The notes under the pieces: generated by a model
What the model saw: the letters and a program-made list of their open reading frames with translations, nothing else
What the model was told of the DNA's origin: nothing
Database searches by the model: none
In this document: piece after piece, positions 35,515 through 46,960 of the stretch
Numbering within the stretch: the first letter of the stretch is position 1
How the letters are laid out: every line of letters starts with the position of its first letter
Origin: Linyphia triangularis
Taxonomy: Eukaryota > Arthropoda > Arachnida > Araneae > Linyphiidae
Length of the DNA stretch: 64,000 nucleotides
NCBI GenBank assembly: GCA_963978545.1
Contig: OZ021721.1
Span: 97,947,918 to 98,011,917 of the forward strand
Reading direction: 5' to 3'
Program-made: the position numbers and the translations under genes

Positions 35515-37803
35515 TAGGGATGGAACGGATGTGAGTTTTGCCGGATACCGGATTTCGGATATCCGGGGTACCATGTCTACCGGATACGGATATCCGAAGC
35601 GGATTTCACCGGATATCCGGCCGGATATTCGGTCTATATACTAAAAACGATAGTTATACGATATGCTATACGAAAAAAATGGTCATGATATGAAGTATCA
35701 AGTAAATTATAATTAGTGGTTAGCGCACCCCACTGCATGCCACAGGTCCATGGTTTGATTCGCGGACAGGGTAAGGTTGATTTAGCTATTTATACCTGAA
35801 AGAAATAAACTGAGGAGAACCATGCATGCTTGGGAACTAAACACTGGGGTTCGGCGTCAGAATGACCATCTGACCGGAACATCTGCTATGTGACACACAA
35901 ATGCCACAGTCAAGAAAGCTGAGCTGGGCCCAGCAGGCCTTGGTCCACACGGGCTGTGGCGCCACTGAGTTAATTTTTTTATTTAAACTCTAGTTGATGG
36001 AAACGATGTTTTAGTGATGCCAATACCTACACTTGCTGAACAATTCTGAACTTCATCACTATTTTGTTTGTGTGTTACTTAAAATTGTACCAAACATTCT
36101 GCAATGTGATGAAAATATTTCAGAAATACGTTTGTAAATTGTTACTCAACTTCTTCTTACCTTGTATCATGTAATGTAAACATAAGATAATCTTCCTCAA
36201 ATCTGCATAAATATCCTATATTGCTTTTACCCGAAAACCACACAGCAATTATACTGAAGTCAAAATAATAAAACAATGGAATTCCATTAACTAATGATAT
36301 TTATTTCTAGTTTATTAAGACAAATGTGTTATCAAATTTGTTGTCAGTTTAATTAAGTATTTTTTAAGAATTTTTTTTTAATTTGATTAAAATATACCGG
36401 ATGCATTTCTTAATAACAAAAGATTTATTTTAAATATTTTATGAAATTGAAGTCTATATTTTTTGTAATGCACCTAAAACTTTACGGATTTAAAGAAATC
36501 TCGTAGAAAACTTAAATTGGATCTATCGGAATATTCCGTCTTTAAATATAAACTTAAAAAATTTCGAATCCAAAATTCATCAGCATTATGTTATACCATA
36601 TTTAAAATATATATTTAATATAAACAAACAAAATTAGTACTTACTTATTTTTGTGGTTAAGGCTTTTGCTTATAAGATCATCTAAACTCCACAATTTCGG
36701 TACAAATAATGTCGATTCTGCGTGCATTTCTTGTTTTGATGAATTTTTTTTTCTTGTTCATTAATATTTGATGCATTTAGTGAGTCTTTTAAGCTTCGGT
36801 GAATTTCTTTATGCACACTTCTTAAATGGTTCTATAAGGGTTTTGTGGAAAAGGATTTTGGGCTTTTGCCGCGCACAATATATTTTTTAAACGATTCTGT
36901 GGAGCAAGTAACACATAGGGCTTTGCTTTCGTCATTTCCATTAATTTTAAAATACTTCTAAATGGGTGATTTTAAATGAGCCATTATTAAAAATTATAAA
37001 TTGGATTGTAATTGGAGAAAACTATGATTCGAGACATTCTAGAGAGCTAAATATAATTCCACATTGTGGCGATGCGTTAAAGACCTAAAAATTACAATAC
37101 TTCATTTTACGACAGAAAAAATATACCAGCTTTCAACTTCTTCCAATGAAAAATCAGAAATTAGACCATACCATTCACAGCATAAAGGGGTAGGGTATTA
37201 TCGTCGATAGAACAAAACAAAAAAAAGCATTGAGGAGTGCGCATTGGCTATTTATTGCTTTTTACTCGCTAGCAAATGTCAGAAAAAAAGGAGGAAGTGA
37301 GAATAACTAAAACTCTAAACAAGTAACTTATGTTATGGAAAAAAAGTACCATTTATTAGTATTTCGGTTCGTGTTTTAAGGAGAAGTATTCAAATATAAC
37401 ATCTGGAATTAATCAGATCATAAACTTGGAATGAAAAGAACATATTGCAAAACACGTATGAAGGATGTGTATGGAAAAATATTGGAGGAATGGTTTATGC
37501 TTAGTTCTCATGAAGGAACTTTTTCGTTTTCTAACTTGACTGCAATTTATGTCCAAGAAAAAAAAAAATTAAGAAAAAAAAAAGTGTTAGATGTGATGTT
37601 CCCTTTGTCCGAAAGAGATCATTATTTTTTGCCAAAATTTATTTCTTGTGGATACCTGGTGGCCGGATATATAGCCGGATATCCGAATGAAATTATCGGA
37701 TGTCCTGTATTTCAAATCGGATATCCGACGGGGTTTCGGATATTGAAAAATCAGCCGGATATGCCGGATATCGGATATTTGCCGGATATCCGTTCCATCC
37801 CTA
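35515..37803 (-). mobile_element. hAT transposon remnant with 8-bp duplication CTTATAAG
   Basis: Ends TAGGGATGGAACGGAT and ATCCGTTCCATCCCTA are perfect inverted repeats. CTTATAAG is exactly duplicated outside (35507-35514, 37804-37811). Both subterminal regions are packed with GGATATCCG-like words (about 35550-35635 and 37665-37795). On the minus strand at about 36800-36975 lies a BED-type zinc finger (KALCVTC then HLRSVH, giving C-x2-C and H-x4-H) preceded by a KYFKINGND segment, as in hAT transposase N-termini. Two in-frame stops break it, and the catalytic domain is missing. A SINE (35716-35972) is inserted in the left part. Confidence 0.9.
35716..35972 (+). mobile_element. tRNA-derived SINE, family C
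   Basis: Plus-strand tRNA-like head (AGTGGTTAGCGCACC as A box, ATGGTTTGATTCGCG as B box), followed by a body of about 200 bp (AACACTGGGGTTCGGCGTC, ACACGGGCTGTGGCGCCACT). It is longer and unlike families A and B. Its composition is far less AT-rich than the host element. Target duplications are not clear. Confidence 0.8.
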
Positions 37804-37811
37804 CTTATAAG

Positions 37812-38639
37812 CAATAAATATCATTCCCTACTCAGACGTTACCCGTGACACTGTAAGGCTCGCGTACTGATATAGATACCCCACCTATTGACAGGCGTTT
37901 ACCAGTAGAACAAGTAAAACTGAAGATATCTTTAAAACAGGAAATTTTAAGTAATCGTACTATGTTAGGGTTATAAAATCATACAAAAACTTATTATGCA
38001 TCAAAATGCACTTGATATAGTTTTAGATAACAAGATATATTTTTCATTGAACTGATAGCAAAGTTTATAACACACAAAATCATCATTCCCTAAAAAAATT
38101 AAACATAAAACTTACATATTTTAAATTTAACTATCAGGCTTAAAAAATTCTTGCAAGAACCATCAATTAATTTTGCACATTAAGGAATCGCAAAATTTCA
38201 TTTGGATTTGAAGGATCACAAGAATTTGCGGAAATTTTAGATTTCAAGAAACGAATTTTTTTTTTTTTTTTTTTTTTACAATATTGACAGAAATACAAAA
38301 TTTCAACCAGAAGTGGATAATACCATTACATTTAACTCTTCCATAAGTAAAAATTTCTCACAATAATTTTAATGTTTTACTACTTTTGTACAAGTCGGAC
38401 TTACTTTCGTATAGATTCTCATAATTGACATTTAGATTCATAAAAACGAAATGTAATAAGATAAATTTGCAAATTTTAAATTTAAAGATATGAAATTCGA
38501 TTAATTTTATTCTTCATGATAATAGTAAATATATTCCCAGTCATTTTCATGTTGAACATCTTTAGATTTAGTAATATTCGCATGCTTCAAATTTAAATTT
38601 AAGAAAACACTTTTTTTTTCAGAAAAAATGACAAAAGTG
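37812..38639. other. Unassigned AT-rich stretch
   Basis: Lies between the hAT insertion and the right inverted arm, with nothing supported apart from a T run at 38259-38277. Confidence 0.4.
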
Positions 38640-39779
38640 AAAAGTTTTACCATCACAGGGCCAAAACATATTAATTTTATTTTTCAGAAAGATAATATAT
38701 ATTCGTGCAATAATTTTTATGTATTAAAAGAATGATTCCTGAAGGACCCACATGTGACTTTTTTTCATTACAAAAAAAACATGTTTTTCTTAGAAAAAAA
38801 TCATATATGAAGGATATATTATTTTTTTATTGTGAAATTTTATATTATCTTAGGGAAACGATATTTTTTTTTCTGAATTTTGCAAAAACAATTTCATAAA
38901 AATATAATCAGTAGTTATTGAAAAAAAAATATTTCTCTGACACGTGCCTCTTTTTTCAAAAATTTCAAAAATACCAAATTTGACAACATTGTAAATTTTA
39001 AAGTGCTGTAAAATTTCAACCAGTAGGAATATCGAAAAAAATATTCAAGAATTTTCTTAATAATTATAAGAAAAGGGCTCACACCAAATTTCAAAAAAAT
39101 CGGATTGAGTGAATGTCGAAATTTATTTTTCCTGGTTGATTTGAAGTGGAATAACCCAAAAACAAATTTAATATTTACTACCATAGAAAATCACAGGTAT
39201 TAGCTTCAAATGTAAATAAAGCACTTGATGTATAGCACCAGCTGTCTAGAACTAAATTGGTGCATTACCAATAGTGCAAAACAAGAAAATGAAAGTGATA
39301 AAACAATATTTTGTTAGTACTTAAAAATTTCATAATGCAATTTCATATTGATGCAAGTATATTCAAGGTTTCTTATTCTACATTTTTTAGAGCTAAACCC
39401 ATCTGAGTTGTATGGCAAGAAACATACTAACTTTCAGTTTCATATAGCAAAGTTGTATATTCTAAAAATCATTAAATACTATCAAGCTAGTTATCTTCTA
39501 AGCACAGTTGTTTGAAACTCAATGGTAAAGTACATTTACAATTATTGTTCTCAATGTAAAGATAAGGTATTATCTATTTTAGATATAAAAAAAAATTGTC
39601 CATCGAGAGTTTTTATTTCAAATGGGTCACAAAAAAAAGAGAAAAGGCTAGACAACAAAGATAAATATCTAATAGTAAAGGTCACTACTAGAGATAAGAT
39701 TACATGTCCCATAAACAAAATACTTAGAGAAAACCAAGCACAACTCTTTGATTACCTAATAGTCCGAGAGGCGACTACA

Positions 39780-40400
39780 AGTTTAGATACCCCATCGAAC
39801 ATCATTCGGAATTTTTTATAGAATGTGAAGAAATGTTAGTAGATTACGAATCCACAAGTCTGCCTTGGCGAAAATGGCCGAAACAAGACGAAAATCGATC
39901 TTGAGCGAGTTGATCTAAATCCGATTGTCAAATATGCCATAACTTGCTAAATAATGAGCATTCTTTTTATGTGATAACCCTTTCGCTCTTTAATTTTCAC
40001 TTTAAGAAGGTTGCAGACGATTCAGATATCTGGCGACGGTCTACTTGCATCTATTAAAAGTGAGCCAAGTTGCCAATAATTATTTCGTCAGTGATGACGT
40101 AACTGGATGCCGTCAATTTGGCTTACTTTTAAAACGCGCAAGTTTTACCAGTCAGATATTAGAAATCGTCTGCGCCCTTCCTTATTGAAATATAAGTGCT
40201 GTGGGTTACCAGACGAAAAAATGTGTTCACTTTTTGGCAAGTTATGACATATTTGGCAATCGGATTTAGTTCAACTCATTCAAAGTCGATTTTTTACTAG
40301 TTTCGGCCATTTTTGCCAAGGCAGACCAGTAGAGTTGTAATGTACTAACTTTTCTCCATATTCTATGAAAAATTCAGAATTATGTTCGATGAGTCTATAA
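39780..40400. mobile_element. Foldback element
   Basis: The two halves are inverted copies: CATCGAACATCATTCGGAA pairs with the region near 40378-40395, CTGCCTTGGCGAAAATGGCC (39860) with its counterpart near 40305-40325, and TTGCAGACGATT (40010) with the region near 40165. Arms are about 270-300 bp and the centre (about 40080-40120) carries TGATGACGT. No coding frame; target duplication not determined. Confidence 0.75.
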
Positions 40401-40929
40401 AGTCTATAAAGCATATTGTTATAATACTTTCTACATACAATAGCTTCTGAGCATACAATAGCTGCAATACATAGTCATGCTGAGTTTAAGTAAATATTAT
40501 TATGATTTGAACAGTGAGAACTACGAACTAGAACTAGAACTTGATGAAACTAAACTTATTACTATTCGTGTTTATATATTTCCGCTCTTCTTTCATGTGC
40601 TCTTGTTCAGAATAAAATATTTTCTCGTAATGACAACAGCTCGGTTCATTCTTCCTTAACTTTTTTAAATATTTTTTTTTTTGCAACTTTTAACCCAGTA
40701 GTGCATGATTTTTTTTTATGATGGAACTATCTGTCATGTAACTGGTGTTTATTGCAAACAATATACTTAAAAAAATACGTTTAAGGTATAAAAAAATCTT
40801 AGTATAACTGATATAATTCATTGCAATTTCAAATTACAATAACATAAATTAATTATAATTTAAATTTTACTCCTAAGTGGTGTAGCATATATTCCACACT
40901 ATGCACTAGAGGGTTAACATTTACATTAT

Positions 40930-41100
40930 TGCTCATTGATTGTGTTATTACCCTGGGCCTTAAGCCCAAGGGTATTGTTTTCAATTGGTCAAAAGTGTGG
41001 TCCGGTGTCAGTCCCCACATAATGTTTGGGCATGCACAGGAAAGGCATTATGTGGGAATTCTTCTCTTCCGGCTGCTTGTATAAAAAGATATGAATGCTG
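40930..41100 (+). promoter_or_regulatory. Hairpin and TATA-like stretch of unknown role
   Basis: ACCCTGGGCCTTAAGCCCAAGGGT (split: ACCCTGGGC, loop CTTAA, GCCCAAGGGT) forms a strong hairpin at about 40951-40974. About 115 bp later TATAAAAAG occurs at 41080-41090 in a GC-richer setting. It could be a promoter relic of an element; no gene follows. Confidence 0.25.
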
Positions 41101-41449
41101 ATGCTGTTTAGTTGTACTGATTTATCGATGTTTTATAAAACTCAAATATATATAAAACAACAACTTTGTAATGGGCTTGGACTTAAGACTCGGGGTAAAT
41201 TGTACATCGGCCCTAAACCGATTTTTTTTAACGCGAATCCTAATTTTATTAAATTTATGTGGATATCGTTACATTGAGGGATCTTAGATTTTTTTATGTT
41301 CAGTGCTTATAAATAAATTTTTATTTACAGATGAGTCAGGGAAAGGGGCGGGGGGGGAGGACTCTTTTATCCTACGCCCCTAAACTTGTAATTTAGCCCC
41401 TTTACGTTTGTATCCAACTGTATGCGATTCTGCACCGTCCTGCAAATAA

Positions 41450-41877
41450 TAGAGAGGTCGGAAATATTAATCAAAATAAATATCGATATTATATCGTTGC
41501 ATAGAAAAAAATATCGATACATGATTTTTTTTTTTTTTAATTTTTTTATTTAATTTTCAATTTTGCCAGAAACGAAGTTTTTCAAAACGAATTACTACTT
41601 TTCATTCTTTTTGTAAGGTGACTACTTTTACAACTGGAATGGATCTATTGCAAAAGAAAAAGTTATATTATTGCTTAATTGATGCCATAATTTTAGGAAA
41701 AATTTAGATAATTTTCAATAACTTTTAATGACATACATACATACATACATACATACATACATACATACATACATACATACATACATACATACATACATAC
41801 ATACATACATACATACATACATACATACATACATACATACATACATACATACATACATACATACATACATACATACA

Positions 41878-41909
<32 letters not shown>

Positions 41910-42238
41910 ATTAATACGTTTTTTCCAATTTTATTTTAATTTTCGAAAGCCAGGCAGGTGCACCTCCTTATACGCTCCTGTTGGCGCCCATGATTATGAA
42001 GTGTATGGCAAAATATTGAACATTGATGCCATTTTAACTGCCTCTCAGCCAAGTCCAAATTTTAGTTTTGGTGTTTTTGAAAAAGGAATATAGAAAATCG
42101 AAAAAACACATGGAACTACAAAACGATCATTAAAAAAATAAAAATATTTGAAAATATCGATATATCGGTGACTTTTATCGATATTTAAAAAAAAGTATCG
42201 AGAAAAATATCGTCGTATCGATATATCGCCGACCTCTA
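41450..42238. mobile_element. hAT-type MITE, TAGAGGTCGG family, copy 1
   Basis: Ends TAGAGAGGTCGG and CCGACCTCTA, with subterminal runs of TATCGATA words at both sides. Flanks GCAAATAA (41442-41449) and ACAAATAA (42239-42246) are an 8-bp duplication with one mismatch. It is homologous throughout to 44232-44760 except for an extra 272 bp (about 41729-42000) holding an (ACAT)n tract. No transposase. Confidence 0.9.
41729..42000. repeat. Microsatellite-bearing insertion in MITE copy 1
   Basis: Comparison with copy 2 (which reads CTTTTAAGTGTATGG without interruption) shows that this block was inserted. It consists of about 44 ACAT units (41731-41907) followed by about 90 bp ending GTTGGCGCCCATGATTATGAA. 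A related string, GCTGGCGCCCATGATAGC, occurs just outside the MITE at 42252-42270. Confidence 0.75.
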
Positions 42239-42895
42239 ACAAATAACCCTGCTGGCGCCCATGATAGCAACACCTCTCTTTTGAGTAGCAACCACTTTTC
42301 CCTTGAAACAGACGGAACCTTCCTTTTCCGCAACCATGTAATTGAATTAGTAGATATGGGAGTTGCCGTTATCTGCGACGTTGCCTGCGTTCTGACTTTC
42401 ACGTTCAGGGAGGCTAATTGTTATGGATAACTTCTATCTTCTTTGGGAATCTAGAGGGAAAGCAAATCGCGTCATGATGGGAGATACCCTCGCCCGCAAC
42501 AAACTTAATAATACAGGAGGGGGTGGAAGAGATAGACATTTATTGACTTATTTTAGCTCAGATTAAAACTCGTCAATTGATAAGGCTACTGGGAAAGTAA
42601 TTTATAAATGGGAAAGTGGTTTGGTCTGGCCGTGAGCGTTTTGTCGGGGTTATGGAGAGGGGTTGGAAAAGAATTTGTAGTGGGAAAATTGAAGTGTTTG
42701 AAGTGATAGCGTAGTGATTATTTTTTTATTGAAGAGTTGTAAGGTTTCTAAATTGTGGTAATATAATGACGATGTTTAAATTCGTAATATTTTCGTAGTG
42801 AAACTTCAAGCAGCGCTTTCAGACCACGGACTTAAAATTCTGGTAGGCAGTTTTTCCCAAAGGCATTTTGGACATAGTATATTTAATAATATTTT

Positions 42896-43432
42896 TAAAT
42901 CTTTTATATTAACTTCGATTTTGTGGGTTTATCAATGGTGGGCAAATCTGTGGATGCCTAATTAACCCCCTTGTCGTCATCCAATCAGACTGAAACTTGG
43001 CAGACAGATTCAATGTCGACGACAATGCATTCTATCAAATTTTAGGGCTGTCACTAAAAGATTGCTTTTACGGAATACTAATAAACCAACTTGCCATCAT
43101 CTAATCGCGCTAAAATAGTATTTAACCGACCATTGAAGAAACTCTTGTCAGTTGCCAAAATTCTTTTAATAAATAAATAATAAAGTTATTTTAATCAGAA
43201 TAAATAAAATACATTATGATGTGAGTGATAAATTTACATTCATTTTAGTAAATAAATTTTGAAACGTAGTTGCCGCACATTTTGCTGAAAGAAATGTGTT
43301 TGATATTTAAAATTAGATTTAAACACCAAGCACACGCTGTTTACAGAATCGACGCGGTGCTAATGAATATAAAAATTGGCGATGCATGTAAGGGATTTAT
43401 ATTAAAAACTTTGTTTTTATGGGTTACATTAA
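42896..43432 (+). repeat. Dispersed repeat R2, copy 1
   Basis: Diverged copy of 60758-61281 in opposite orientation. Shared landmarks: TTATATTAACTTCGATTTTG, GTCATCCAATC, TTTACGGAATACTAATAAAC, GTTTTTATGGGTTACATTA. No protein or end structure recognised. Confidence 0.7.
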
Positions 43433-43526
43433 TACCTATTGAAATATCAATAGTACTTCGAAAACAAAGACTTCCTGCACTTTAAAAAGTACTAAGAAAG
43501 GCACTATGTCAAAATAAAGGTGTGGG

Positions 43527-43647
43527 TTGGTTGGTTGTATTCAGATTATCTGGCGCCGTCAGCAACACGAGGGCTATAATGCGCCGAAACATTTCGTCAT
43601 TTAACAATCCAACATACATTTTCAAACACCCATGCCAACACGGGACT
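43527..43647 (-). mobile_element. tRNA-derived SINE, family B, copy 2, 5'-truncated
   Basis: Same body as 19705-19882 (ATTATCTGGCGCCGTCAGCA, AACACCCATGCC), but the tRNA head is cut off within the T arm. AATAAAGGTGTGGG is exactly duplicated at 43513-43526 and 43648-43661. A 5' truncation with a perfect 14-bp duplication is what target-primed reverse transcription leaves. Confidence 0.9.
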
Positions 43648-43661
43648 AATAAAGGTGTGGG

Positions 43662-44223
43662 AACAACAACAGAGTAATATTAAAAATACTACGTTAATTT
43701 TTATAATTAAACCTAATGGTGTTTAAATTTACAAAGTTTGAAAAGCAATTAATATGAAAGCGATGAAAATGCATAAAAATTAAAATAACGCTTAATATTT
43801 GACGAAAAAGGAAAAATCCAGATAACATGTTACCTTGTTCAAAATATTAGTATATTCCATGATACATAAAATTGTCCACACGTTAGAAAATAATTATTTA
43901 GTATTTAGTATCATACCATATTGATCTTTAAGAACAGCAACATGTTAACCCATTAAAGACGACTTTGAAATGAATATACAGTCATTGCTTTTAACTTTTA
44001 CCTTGTTTATTTAGATTCTTTAAGGTATATTTTGAATATTGCGGATTAAAATTACTAAGTGGAACCACAATCGAAATATATTAGCAAAGAAAAAACTAAA
44101 ATTTCGATTGGCAAGTTGCCAACCATCGTTTATGGGTTAATGACAGCTTAATCTCTATCTTTTTTGGATAGTAATGTCCATATGAATTTTATACTGGATA
44201 AAAGTTACTTTCTGTTCATTAGG
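43662..44223. other. Unassigned AT-rich stretch
   Basis: No gene or bounded repeat supported. Confidence 0.4.
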
Positions 44224-44231
44224 GTAATTTG

Positions 44232-44760
44232 TAGAGGTCGGAAATATCGATCAAAATAAATATCGATACTATATCGTTGCATAGAAAAAAATATCGATAA
44301 AATATCGATACACGATTTTTTTTATTTGATTTTCACTTTTGCCAGAAACAAAGTTTTTCGGGGGAAATTTCTACTTTTCATGATTGCTTTTTTGTAAGGT
44401 GACTACTTTTTCAACCGAAATGGATCTATTACAAAAAAAAAAGTTATATTTTCGCTTAATTGATGCAGTGATTTTAAGAAAAATTTAGATAATTTTCAAT
44501 AGCTTTTAAGTGTATGGGAAATATTGAATATTGGTGCCGTTTTAATTGCCTCTCAGCCAAGTTCAAACTTTAGTTTTGAAGTTTTTGAAAAGGGAATAAA
44601 TAAAATCGAAAAAACACATGGAACTATAAAACGATCATCAAAAAACTAAAAATGTTTGAAAATATCGATATATCGGTGACTTTTATTGATATTTTTAATA
44701 TCGATATTTTTTAGAAATATCGATAAAAATATCGTCGTATTGATATATCGCCGATCTCTA
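44232..44760. mobile_element. hAT-type MITE, TAGAGGTCGG family, copy 2
   Basis: Ends TAGAGGTCGGAAATATCGAT and ATATCGCCGATCTCTA, exactly flanked by GTAATTTG (44224-44231 and 44761-44768). The 529-bp length is the uninterrupted form of copy 1. It is rich in ATCGATA words near both ends and has no coding frame. Confidence 0.92.
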
Positions 44761-45459
44761 GTAATTTGTCTCAACATAATATTGATTATTTTAAATATTT
44801 TATCAATTGAAGTTATATCTAGAGAGTTTATCCCCTAGGGAAATATGTTAATTTGGCTCTTTTTGAGTTCGAACTCGTAATCCCCCGGTCACGTGTTCGC
44901 GACCCCAACTGACCGTTCTGTATGCGAAAATCGTTGTGTGATATTATTTCAAGAATAAGTATGTTTTTATAACTGTTAATAAGTAGTCTTTCGTATCTTT
45001 TTTGATACAATGAAATAGTAAGCGAATATTGAAAGAAATGGATAGCAATAATCAATGCATTTCTGAATAAGACTCGCCCATTAAAAAACTACATTTAGAA
45101 GTTTTATATTGTTATTAAAATGTCAAAGTTACGAACGAGGACATTTAATTCAAATATAGCACCAAAATTTGCCAATTTAACTATTTAAAAACTGTGATTC
45201 AGAAAACTTGATAAAGGAATGCTGTTTTAAAGGTAGATGATTTTCACTTTCTGGTGGTATTTTTATTTTTACGAAAACAATTACGATTTTTAAACTTTTT
45301 TTAAACGTTTGTAATAACTAGAAATATAAAAAAGTGTATAACATTTAACTTAAAATAGGACAATTCAAAAAGGTTATATTCCTAAAAAATATGTGTATAA
45401 GTGAACCAACGTGCATTTGTTTTGATTTTCCTAAACTACACGTCCAAAGGTTAACGGAT

Positions 45460-45935
45460 TATGTTTCAAACTGTATCCGTAAATTGTATAATTCAAACTG
45501 TATCCGTAAATTGTATAATTCAAACTTTATCTAAAAATGGTTGATTAAAACTTTATCCACCTATTGTATGTTTCAAATTATACCCATAAATGGATCTTTC
45601 AAACTTTATCTAAAAATGGTTGATTAAAACTTTATCCACCTATTGTATGTTTCAAATTATACCCATAAATGGATCTTTCAAACTTTATCTAAAAATGGTT
45701 GATTAAAACTTTATCCACCTATTGTATGTTTCAAATTATACCCATAAATGGATCTTTCAAACTTTATCTAAAAATGGTTGATTAAAACTTTATCCGCCTA
45801 TTGTATGTTTCAAATTATACCCATAAATGGATCTTTCAAACTTTATCTAAAAATGGTTGATTAAAACTTTATCCACCTATTGTATGTTTCAAATTATACC
45901 CATAAATGGATCTTTCAAACTTTATCTATAAATTT
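45460..45935. repeat. 79-bp tandem array
   Basis: Five full copies and a partial one, starting at about 45519, 45598, 45677, 45756, 45835 and 45914. Each unit is built of three related subunits around CAAACTTTATC, AAAACTTTATCC and CAAATTATACCC. Two simpler subunits (CAAACTGTATCCGTAAATTG) precede it, so the 79-bp unit probably grew from a roughly 27-bp ancestor. Copies are almost identical. Confidence 0.9.
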
Positions 45936-46199
45936 GACGTTCAGACTTTGTAATGATTTGGTGACACAAGTTATGTTTTATCGGGTTTTGTAAAAAAAAA
46001 AAAGAAAAAAAAAAGAGAGAGAGAGAAACAATTATAAATCCTTCACCATTATTAAGTTTTCTATATATGCAATCATGAATTTCGTTTGAAATTTTCGAAA
46101 GAGACTAAATTATATCTTGCAAAAATGCATCCTTTCAAAAATGTCTTGAAAGCACATCGTATGCGAATTACATCCCATTTCAATTTTTATTTCAATACA

Positions 46200-46960
46200 C
46201 ATTTCATCCCCTTGCAGTATGTTATCAATGCTGAGTCTTAAATGCAATACATCCAACCAAATTATTCCGGTGTTCATTTTCCCTGCTTTAAGACTCCAAG
46301 AAAGAAAATCCCCTGTTTCTCATTTTTCTCCTACTTGTGAGCATCCATGGTTTATGTCAACACCCCTCCCCCCTACTCCTCCTAAAGGGGGTGGTGCATC
46401 TTTGATCTCTTCTAGCCAATCAAATTGAGGAGGAGGGAACGTGGATGATCTCTGCATTGCGGATCGTGCCAGAGAAGATAGTTGAGTGACTTTCACAGCT
46501 GACTGGGGATTGGAGTGCATTGTTGCAACTTGATTGCGTAATCTGGACTTGACACAACTGTGTTGTATTAAGCTAACCTAAAAATGACGTGTTTCCTTCC
46601 GTTAATAGCTGTATCGCGGTGTTTCTGAAACAGTTGGGACCTGCTAAGAGACCGTAAATCATTGTATAGAAATATTCTTCACGTGCCTCGAAACATCACT
46701 ACAATTCCATAACTTCGAATGGAAAATTCCTTGCGTTTGCGTCTCGAATAGGAGAAGAACCGAAAATGTTCCCAAAACAATTGAGAAGAGATTATCTGTC
46801 ATCTAAGAGATAATCCCCATTGTACCTATTACTTTTCGATGGCAGAGCTCTAAAGCGGGTCTCTATCATAATACATCTTGCTTGCTAATTGCTTGATCTG
46901 CCTTCGAGCAAGGAATTCGGCCCATGTTGGTCGTGATCTAATGTAGGTGGGTCTAAAAAG
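46200..46960. promoter_or_regulatory. GC-richer non-coding island with GATA and E-box motifs
   Basis: This block is clearly less AT-rich than the 5 kb either side, lacks tandem repeats and has no long plausible frame. It holds a CAGCTG E-box (46496-46501), CACGTG-like CACGTGCC (46680), and two facing GATA motifs (AGATTATCTG at about 46789 and AGAGATAATCC at about 46805). It lies about 9 kb upstream of HAND. GATA and bHLH inputs would suit a HAND enhancer; this is inference from motif content only. Confidence 0.3.

Larger units (their letters stand above)
32944..39165. mobile_element. Possible 6.2-kb element bounded by long diverged inverted repeats
   Basis: The left arm 32944-33545 and right arm 38640-39165 are inverted copies over more than 500 bp. 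Examples: TGAAATTTTACAGCACTTTA near 33077 and its reverse complement near 39000; the GAGGCATGTGTGTCAGAGAA region; the AAAAAGTCGCATATGG region. Outer ends read GAGTCACTCCACGTC and (reverse complement) GGGTTATTCCACTTC. Between them are a microsatellite, a 33-bp minisatellite, a hAT insertion and unassigned sequence. No transposase is recognised, so this may instead be two inverted copies of one dispersed repeat. Confidence 0.5.

Noticed and set aside
41693..41910. Three 60-69-codon open frames (MYVC and THTYI repeats)
   Set aside because: They are translations of the (ACAT)n tetranucleotide run, which has no stop in these frames; they are not genes.
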